The notes under the pieces were generated by a model that saw nothing but the letters and a program-made list of their open reading frames with translations, made no database searches and was not told the origin of the DNA. This document shows, one piece after another, positions 17,557 to 23,004 of a DNA stretch of 23,004 nucleotides. Within the stretch, counting starts at the first letter, position 1. Each line of letters starts with the position of its first letter. The stretch is taken from positions 1 to 23,004 of the forward strand of contig CAZRKB010000009.1 in assembly GCA_964601125.1 (NCBI GenBank), in the 5' to 3' direction. The stretch is from DATDVC01 sp964601125 (GTDB lineage: Bacteria > Patescibacteriota > Minisyncoccia > Phycocordibacterales > WO2-35-19). The position numbers and the translations under genes were made by a program.

Positions 17557-17790
17557 ATGGAACAAGCAGCATTTTTATCAGCAGAAGCAGCAAGAATGAT
17601 AGCAAAGGGTATAATCGCCTTTTCTATGGTGGGCACAGCGATCGGTGAAGGTTTGGTGGTATCTAAAGCTCTGGAAGCTATCGGCCGAAATCCAGCAGAA
17701 ACCGACTCTATTTTTAGCAAAATGATTATCGGTGTAGCTATGTGTGAATCTACTGCTATTTACGCTTTGGTTATGTTCTTCATTATATAA
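17557..17790 (+). CDS. atpE: ATP synthase Fo subunit c with two carboxylates
   Basis: The rotor-ring subunit, 77 residues, two membrane helices joined by the loop GRNPAETD (43-50), typical of F-type c subunits. The ion-binding glutamate of helix 2 is E64 in MCESTAIY. It is followed by S65, T66 and Y69, as in Na+-binding c-rings (E65, S66, T67, Y70 of Ilyobacter). Helix 1 has E31 in AIGEGLVVSKALE, where Ilyobacter has Q32. The E31/E64 pair, 33 residues apart, equals the E32/E65 two-carboxylate motif described for Fusobacterium nucleatum. Na+ coupling is therefore likely by analogy, though not proven. The GxGxG motif of helix 1 is reduced. Confidence 0.96.
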   Translation: MEQAAFLSAEAARMIAKGIIAFSMVGTAIGEGLVVSKALEAIGRNPAETDSIFSKMIIGVAMCESTAIYALVMFFII

Positions 17791-17820
17791 TCGATCGGCT
17801 CTTAACTTTACAAGCAAAAA

Positions 17821-18318
17821 ATGATTTTCGAAGTACTGGCAAAAATAGGTTTTGATTGGAAGTTGGCTGTGGCCAACACAGTAAACTTTATAGTTATTTT
17901 TTGGATTCTCAAAAAGTTTTTCTGGGCCCCGCTTGGTCAGGCCATAGAATCAAGAAAGAAGATGGTTAACGAAAGTGTTTCTTCTTCTAAATTGGCTGAA
18001 GAAAAGCTTTCTAAAGCCGAAGCTGATGGCAAGAATATATTGCTAGACGCTCACAAGAAGGCAAAGCAACTTACCGATAAAGCTGAGGAAAAAGGCCAAG
18101 AGATAATGTCTCATTTTAGAGCAGAAGCTCTCAAAGAAAAGGAGACTATATTGAAAGATGGTTTAGAAGAAATATCGAGAAAAGAAAGAGAGGCTAGGGC
18201 TCGTATACAGGAAGAGGCGGCTGATCTGGTTATATCTGGAGCTCAAAAACTCATAGGGGAAGAGGTCGACGAAAAAACAAAAGCTTCTTTTGCTAGCAAA
18301 ATGGCGTCCCTTTCCTAA
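17821..18318 (+). CDS. atpF: ATP synthase Fo subunit b
   Basis: The peripheral stalk. The 165-residue protein has one N-terminal membrane helix (about 15-35, LAVANTVNFIVIFWILKKFF) followed by WAPLGQAIESRKK, typical of subunit b, and a long charged coiled coil to the C-terminus. Only one b gene is present, so the stalk should be a homodimer. The stop is followed after one base by the atpH start. Confidence 0.94.
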   Translation: MIFEVLAKIGFDWKLAVANTVNFIVIFWILKKFFWAPLGQAIESRKKMVNESVSSSKLAEEKLSKAEADGKNILLDAHKKAKQLTDKAEEKGQEIMSHFRAEALKEKETILKDGLEEISRKEREARARIQEEAADLVISGAQKLIGEEVDEKTKASFASKMASLS

Positions 18319-18319
18319 T

Positions 18320-18718
18320 ATGATTTCTCACAAAATAATTTTGGAGCTCTTAGAAAATTTCGCTGAAGACGAGGTGGGGGGTTTAGATAAATCTACAAAA
18401 CTTTTCAATTTTTTGAAAAAACACAAACTCCTGGGTTTATTGCCCCAAGCAAAGAGGGCTATTGCGCTGAAAGACAGGCAAAAAGAAGATTTGAAAACTT
18501 TGAAAATCAGCACAAGAAAAAAGAATGATATAAACGAAAGTGTAATGGGGGGAATTAAAAAAACTTTGGGGGTTAATGATCAAGCCAAGGTGTTTGTGGA
18601 TGAGGATGAAAAAATAAGAGCAGGATTTCTGGCTTCGTATAATGGGATGATTTTTGATGGAAGACTAGAAAGGGTGGCGGAAGTTTTGTCTAAAAAATTA
18701 AAAGAAAGCATTAATTAG
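18320..18718 (+). CDS. atpH: ATP synthase F1 subunit delta (short)
   Basis: The cap joining peripheral stalk and F1. The 132-residue protein lies in the delta position between atpF and atpA. Its C-terminal part, DEKIRAGFLASYNGMIFDGRLERVAEVLSKKL, fits the delta C-terminal domain (where others read GG...DGS...RL). Delta is normally about 175-180 residues. Here the N-terminal helical domain, which binds the alpha N-termini, is shorter and divergent. Translation probably starts at ATG 18320, one base behind the atpF stop (TAATATG), rather than at an upstream ATG inside atpF. Confidence 0.85.
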   Translation: MISHKIILELLENFAEDEVGGLDKSTKLFNFLKKHKLLGLLPQAKRAIALKDRQKEDLKTLKISTRKKNDINESVMGGIKKTLGVNDQAKVFVDEDEKIRAGFLASYNGMIFDGRLERVAEVLSKKLKESIN

Positions 18719-18735
18719 TAAAGCGACTTAATAAA

Positions 18736-20229
18736 ATGAAAACAGAAAGCCTAATAGAAAATATAAAAAGGAAAATTTCCGAATTTGAACCTGAACCAGA
18801 GCTTCAGGAGGTAGGATATGTGGTAGAAGTTTACGATTCGGTTGCAAAGGTGTCCGGTCTTTTCGGTGTTAGGGCTTCTGAAAAACTTATTTTTGAATCG
18901 GGTGCGGTTGGGCTGGCTCTTAACCTGGAAGAAGACTTTGTCGGAGTCGTGCTTCTTGATGCAAATGCAAAGATCAAAGAAGGCGATAGCGTAAAAAGGA
19001 CCGGCAAAGTACTTTCTGTGCCGGTAGGAGAAGCTTTCCTTGGTAGAGTTGTTGACAGCCTTCTGCGACCCATTGATGAAGGTGGAGAAATAAGGGCAGA
19101 CGCGGAATATTTAGTAGAAAGGCAGGCGCCGGGAGTGATGCAGCGCGAACCGGTATCAGTTTCTCTTGAGACCGGTATCAAGGCCATTGATTCGATGATA
19201 CCGATTGGTCGTGGCCAAAGAGAGTTAATCATCGGAGACAGACAAACAGGCAAGACGGCTGTCGCTCTTGACACAATAATAAACCAAAAGGGTAAGGGGG
19301 TAATCTGTATTTATGTGGCCATTGGTCAAAAAAAATCTAAAACGGCCAGAGTGGTAAATTTTCTAAAAGAGAACAATGCTCTTTCATACACGACGATAGT
19401 TCTCGCTGGTAGTTCTGATGGGGCTCCATTTTCTTTCGTTGCCCCTTATTCTGCCACCGCTCTCGGTGAGTATTTTATGGATAAAGGAAAGGATGTGCTT
19501 GTGATTTATGATGATCTTTCTAAGCATGCCGTTAGCTACAGAGAAATGTCGCTGCTTTTACGCAGACCTCCAGGTAGAGAGGCTTACCCAGGCGATGTTT
19601 TTTATTTGCACTCTAGACTCCTAGAGAGAGCTTCAAGACGAGCTTCTGAGTTTGGTGGCGGGTCTATAACGGCGCTTCCTATCATTGAAACCCAAGCTGG
19701 AGACATAAGCGCCTACATACCAACCAACGTAATTTCCATAACAGACGGACAGATTTTTCTTGAGAACGGTCTATTTAACAAAGGTATCAGGCCGGCTATA
19801 AATATAGGCCAATCTGTTTCCCGTGTGGGCAGCGCGGCTCAAATAAAATCGATGAAAAAATCTTCCGGCAGATTGAAACTTGATTTGGCGCAATATCGCG
19901 AGCTTGAAAGTTTTGCTCAGTTTGCCAGCGACTTGGAAGAAGAGACAAAAAAAGTTCTTGAGAGAGGCAGAAGAGTTACCGAACTTTTGAAGCAAAAAAA
20001 TGGATCTCCTTTGAGGGTTGGGGCTCAAGTGGCACTCTTTTATGCGATAAACGGAGGTTATTTGGATGGGGTTGAAGTTGGTAAAGTTAAAGACTGGGAG
20101 AAAGAATTTTTAGATCTACTTATTTCATCCGAAGAAGAGCTGCTTTCCAAAATAGAGGCAGGCTGGGATGAAGAAACTGAAAATAAACTCAAGGAATTCA
20201 TCGAAGGATTTTCTATGGCAGTTGTCTAA
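18736..20229 (+). CDS. atpA: ATP synthase F1 subunit alpha
   Basis: The nucleotide-binding, mostly non-catalytic subunit. The 497-residue protein has the beta-barrel N-terminus, the Walker A motif GDRQTGKT (167-174), VLVIYDDLSKHAVSYREMSL (Walker B region), LLRRPPGREAYPGDVFYLHS, and the late motif GIRPAINIGQSVSRVGSAAQ containing the arginine finger. It starts 17 bases after atpH without an SD. Confidence 0.98.
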   Translation: MKTESLIENIKRKISEFEPEPELQEVGYVVEVYDSVAKVSGLFGVRASEKLIFESGAVGLALNLEEDFVGVVLLDANAKIKEGDSVKRTGKVLSVPVGEAFLGRVVDSLLRPIDEGGEIRADAEYLVERQAPGVMQREPVSVSLETGIKAIDSMIPIGRGQRELIIGDRQTGKTAVALDTIINQKGKGVICIYVAIGQKKSKTARVVNFLKENNALSYTTIVLAGSSDGAPFSFVAPYSATALGEYFMDKGKDVLVIYDDLSKHAVSYREMSLLLRRPPGREAYPGDVFYLHSRLLERASRRASEFGGGSITALPIIETQAGDISAYIPTNVISITDGQIFLENGLFNKGIRPAINIGQSVSRVGSAAQIKSMKKSSGRLKLDLAQYRELESFAQFASDLEEETKKVLERGRRVTELLKQKNGSPLRVGAQVALFYAINGGYLDGVEVGKVKDWEKEFLDLLISSEEELLSKIEAGWDEETENKLKEFIEGFSMAVV

Positions 20230-20240
20230 GGATAAAACTT

Positions 20241-21161
20241 ATGGCTGAAAGCACAAAACAGTTAAAACAAAAAATAAAATCTGTTAAATCTTTGCAAAAG
20301 ATAACTAAAGCTATGGAAATGATAGCCAGAAGCAAGATGAAGAAGTCTATCCACTACGCTTTGGCTACTAGGGTCTATGCCACTTTGGCTCTAGAGCTTT
20401 TGGTTAATGTTTCTTATGACATATTTCACAAAAATATTTTTTTGGAATCTGGCAAAAAAGAAGGCAAACTTTTGGTGCTCTACATAGCTAGCGATAAAGG
20501 TCTTTGTGGAAGTTACAACACTCAAATACTTAAAGCTGTTAAAAAATATTTTGCTTCCCATCATTACAAAAACGAGAGTGTAGAGTTTGTAACTGTAGGG
20601 AAGTATGCCGAGATTCACGCTCGCAAGATTCCAGGTAAAATACTGAAATCATTTGGCGATATCAAAAATCTAGACGATTTCTCAAAAGGAGAAGAGATTT
20701 ATAACTTCATCCTTGGTCAGTACAGGACTCTAAATTATAAAAAGGCCTTAGTAGTTTATACTAACTACCTTTCTGTTTTTTCTCGGGAGCCGATAGTGCG
20801 TGAACTTTTGCCTGTATCCGAGAGAAGTTTGAAGAATATGATAGAGCACTTAGGTTCATTGGAGGATGATATAAAGATAAGGTCTCTCAAAGATAAAGAT
20901 TTCAAGCGTTATATATACGAACCTTCACCAGAAATTGTTCTTGATCGAATAGTGCCAGAGCTTGTTTCCATTCAAATCTATCAATCACTTTTAGAATCGA
21001 AGGCAAGTGAGGAGTCCGGTAGAATGGTCGCTATGAAGTCGGCTAGCGAGAATGGGGAGAAGTTGGGTAAGGAACTTGAAATTACTTATAACAGAGCTAG
21101 GCAAGCGGCTATAACAAAAGAAATCATAGAAATTTCTTCTGCCGCTGAAGCGATAAATTAA
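20241..21161 (+). CDS. atpG: ATP synthase F1 subunit gamma
   Basis: The central rotor shaft, 306 residues. The N-terminal helix carries KSVKSLQKITKAMEMIARSKM (14-34) and the C-terminal helix carries SESGRMVAMKSASENGEKL followed by TYNRARQAAITKEIIEISS, the two ends of the coiled coil inside alpha3beta3. SDKGLCGSYNTQ (about 84-95) is the conserved segment of the middle domain. AAGGAT at 20228-20233 could act as a weak SD. Confidence 0.97.
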   Translation: MAESTKQLKQKIKSVKSLQKITKAMEMIARSKMKKSIHYALATRVYATLALELLVNVSYDIFHKNIFLESGKKEGKLLVLYIASDKGLCGSYNTQILKAVKKYFASHHYKNESVEFVTVGKYAEIHARKIPGKILKSFGDIKNLDDFSKGEEIYNFILGQYRTLNYKKALVVYTNYLSVFSREPIVRELLPVSERSLKNMIEHLGSLEDDIKIRSLKDKDFKRYIYEPSPEIVLDRIVPELVSIQIYQSLLESKASEESGRMVAMKSASENGEKLGKELEITYNRARQAAITKEIIEISSAAEAIN

Positions 21162-21184
21162 TATTTAAAATTAACAAAACGAGA

Positions 21185-22555
21185 ATGAAAGGAAAAATAA
21201 CACAAATCATAGGACCGGTTGTGGATGTAGTGTTTGAAACGCAAGTGCCAGATATCAAGTCTGCTCTTAAGATAATCCAAGAAGAAGGGGGAGAAATCAT
21301 TCTCGAAGTTGCTCAGCATCTAGGTCTTGGTACGGTGCGTGCTATAGCCATGTCCTCAACTGATGGATTGAGGAGGGGGCTTGAAGTTGAGGCTTTAGGT
21401 AAGCCGATATCTGTGCCGGTTGGAAAGCATGTTTTAGGAAGACTTTTTGATGTTGCTGGGAATCCGATCGATAACAAAGGCGAAGTCTCCAAAGAAAAAG
21501 AATATCCAATACATCGCTCTTCTCCTTCTCTTGCAAATCAAAATACCAAAAGTGAAATATTGGAAACTGGCATTAAAGTTATCGACCTCATTTGTCCATT
21601 TCTTAAGGGCGGCAAGGTCGGTCTCTTTGGTGGAGCTGGTGTGGGTAAGACCGTCATCATCCAAGAGTTGATTAGAAATATCGCAACCGAACATGATGGT
21701 TATTCAGTTTTTGCTGGTGTGGGGGAGAGAAGTAGAGAGGGTAATGACCTTTATAGAGAAATGACAGAGAGCGGTGTTATAAAAAATACGGCCATGGTGT
21801 TTGGTCAAATGAACGAACCACCTGGTGCCAGAGCAAGAGTGGCCCTATCGGCTCTTTCGATGGCAGAATATTTTAGAGATGAAGAAAACAAGGACACCTT
21901 GCTTTTCATCGACAACATTTTCCGTTTTACTCAGGCTGGTTCAGAAATCTCGGCTCTTCTTGGAAAGATGCCATCCTCGGTTGGTTACCAGTCGACCCTA
22001 GCGAGTGAAATGGGTGAACTACAAGAGCGTATTACTTCTACTGTTAATGGGTCTATTACTTCCATCCAAGCTGTTTATGTGCCAGCTGACGACTACACTG
22101 ATCCAGCCCCAGCGACAACCTTCACTCACCTTGACTCGACTGTGGCTCTTTCAAGATCTTTGGCTTCTCTTGCCATTTATCCGGCAGTTGATCCTCTTGC
22201 ATCAGCCTCGACCATCCTAGAGCCGTCTATAGTCGGAGAAGAACATTACCGAGTAGCTCGCGGTGTTCAAGCAACTCTAGAAAGATATAGGGAGCTTCAG
22301 GATATCATCGCCATTCTTGGGTTAGATGAACTATCAGATGAAGACAGGCTTACTGTTGAACGCGCTAGAAAGATTCAAAAATTCCTCTCACAGCCATTCT
22401 TTGTTGGAGAAGTGTTTACCAACATCCCCGGCGCTTACGTGCCTTTGAAAGACACCATATCTGGATTTGGTGATATTTTGGCCGGCAAACTTGATCATAT
22501 ATCAGAGCAAAATTTCTACATGAAAGGCGATATTAAGGGTGTGGAAAGTAAGTAA
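21185..22555 (+). CDS. atpD: ATP synthase F1 subunit beta (catalytic)
   Basis: The catalytic subunit, 456 residues. The Walker A motif is GGAGVGKT (149-156), followed by GVGERSREGNDLYREM (with the catalytic glutamate in GER), the Walker B region DTLLFIDNIFRFTQAGSEIS, and VGYQSTLASEMGELQERI. VYVPADDYTDPAPATTFTHLD and the DELSDEDRL motif of the C-terminal domain are all present, so the enzyme should be active. Confidence 0.98.
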   Translation: MKGKITQIIGPVVDVVFETQVPDIKSALKIIQEEGGEIILEVAQHLGLGTVRAIAMSSTDGLRRGLEVEALGKPISVPVGKHVLGRLFDVAGNPIDNKGEVSKEKEYPIHRSSPSLANQNTKSEILETGIKVIDLICPFLKGGKVGLFGGAGVGKTVIIQELIRNIATEHDGYSVFAGVGERSREGNDLYREMTESGVIKNTAMVFGQMNEPPGARARVALSALSMAEYFRDEENKDTLLFIDNIFRFTQAGSEISALLGKMPSSVGYQSTLASEMGELQERITSTVNGSITSIQAVYVPADDYTDPAPATTFTHLDSTVALSRSLASLAIYPAVDPLASASTILEPSIVGEEHYRVARGVQATLERYRELQDIIAILGLDELSDEDRLTVERARKIQKFLSQPFFVGEVFTNIPGAYVPLKDTISGFGDILAGKLDHISEQNFYMKGDIKGVESK

Positions 22556-22582
22556 AAAGTTAAAAAGCGAAAATAAGGCAAG

Positions 22583-22858
22583 ATGATAAATTTAAAAGTA
22601 GTTACGCCAAATGGAGTTATTTGGGATGCTGAAGTTGCTTCCATAAATCTCAAAACCACCATGGGGGAGATCACCGTGCTCCCAAATCATATTCCTTTGG
22701 TTGCTACTTTGGAAAAAGGTATGGTCAAAATTTCTCTAAACGGCAAAAAACTCCGCGCTGAAATCAGCGGCGGAATTTTAGAAGTGAGAGAAAAGAGCCT
22801 TGTCTCCATCATCACTCCCCACTCCTCAAGCTTCTTAGATGAAGATAAGCTGGAGTAA
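22583..22858 (+). CDS. atpC: ATP synthase F1 subunit epsilon, beta-sandwich domain only
   Basis: A rotor subunit that couples F1 to the c-ring. The 91-residue product covers only the N-terminal beta-sandwich: LKVVTPNGVIWDAEVASI, the conserved TTMGEITVLPNHIPLVATLEKG, and SGGILEVREKSLVSI. Epsilon is usually 130-140 residues with a C-terminal helical pair that can inhibit ATP hydrolysis. That part is absent and the frame stops naturally at 22858, so there is no sign of a frameshift. It is the last gene of the operon. Confidence 0.95.
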   Translation: MINLKVVTPNGVIWDAEVASINLKTTMGEITVLPNHIPLVATLEKGMVKISLNGKKLRAEISGGILEVREKSLVSIITPHSSSFLDEDKLE

Positions 22859-22860
22859 AT

Positions 22861-23004
22861 TTACTCCCAAAAGCGGATGGGGATTTCGAGGGCGTCGTCG
22901 TTTTCGGGGAGGTTTGAAGGATTGTTTTTTTGCAATATGATCGCTCCGCGATTGCTAAAGTCGCCAATGTTTTCCGGTTTGGTGAAAGTTATCTCCGCTT
23001 TAAA
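22861..23004 (-). CDS. C-terminus of an unidentified protein (cut by window edge)
   Basis: On the minus strand an open frame enters at 23004 and ends with TAA at 22863-22861. Its 47 residues include EITFTKPENIGDFSNRGAII and end EIPIRFWE. The segment is hydrophilic with possible beta strands and no membrane helix. I recognise no family. Its stop and the stop of the convergent atpC lie in the 16-bp palindrome GGAGTAAATTTACTCC, two bases apart. Confidence 0.6.
   Translation of the reverse strand, partial: FKAEITFTKPENIGDFSNRGAIILQKNNPSNLPENDDALEIPIRFWE

Overview
The window looks like a chromosomal segment of a Candidate Phyla Radiation (Patescibacteria, probably Parcubacteria-like) bacterium. 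Reasons: an AT-leaning genome with compact housekeeping proteins; many genes without a Shine-Dalgarno (SD) sequence whose start codon lies where transcription should begin; abundant short palindromic repeats, some inside genes; and family members trimmed to their core domains (Rel without its C-terminal regulatory half, epsilon without its helical domain, a short delta). UGA is a normal stop. The taxonomic placement is inference; there is no rRNA here.

Layout. 1-857 (-): tRNA-Leu(CAA) followed 10 bp later by miaA, cut by the window edge. 976-3458: parB (+) and a Rel-type (p)ppGpp synthetase/hydrolase (-) converge with overlapping stops. 3493-5377 (+): an unrecognised gene and a HEAT-repeat gene, both with hairpins behind them. 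5383-9431 (-): dprA, a secreted small protein with its own strong promoter, SD and terminator, and topA. 9538-13357 (+): serS, an FtsQ-like division protein, a small membrane protein, and a membrane-anchored Clp-type AAA+ fragment that has lost its ATPase motifs. 13358-13904: no large gene, but a terminator, a structured RNA candidate, a perfect DnaA box, and a small gene with promoter, hairpin, SD and terminator. 13905-16387: a Dus tRNA-dihydrouridine synthase carrying five palindromic insertions, two small membrane proteins (one with a bacterial PH domain), and a convergent PAP2 phosphatase. 16417-22858 (+): a complete F1Fo ATP synthase operon, atpI/Z-like-B-E-F-H-A-G-D-C, behind a good sigma70-type promoter. 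22861-23004 (-): the C-terminus of an unidentified protein.

Two expression styles seem to coexist. Core genes mostly lack an SD and several look leaderless. A minority of more GC-rich genes of unknown function sit in promoter-SD-terminator cassettes, two of them with an SD very close to the anti-SD complement (GAGGTGATC).

The most interesting signals are: (1) in-frame palindromic elements in topA and dus, two of which appear to consist of a repeat core plus an inverted copy of the neighbouring native coding sequence; (2) a c subunit with two carboxylates (E31 and E64) in the pattern of the Na+-coupled Fusobacterium rotor; (3) the ATPase-dead membrane Clp-like protein next to an FtsQ-like gene; (4) tRNA-Leu(CAA), a predicted MiaA substrate, in one apparent transcription unit with miaA; (5) the RNA-rich interval before dus.
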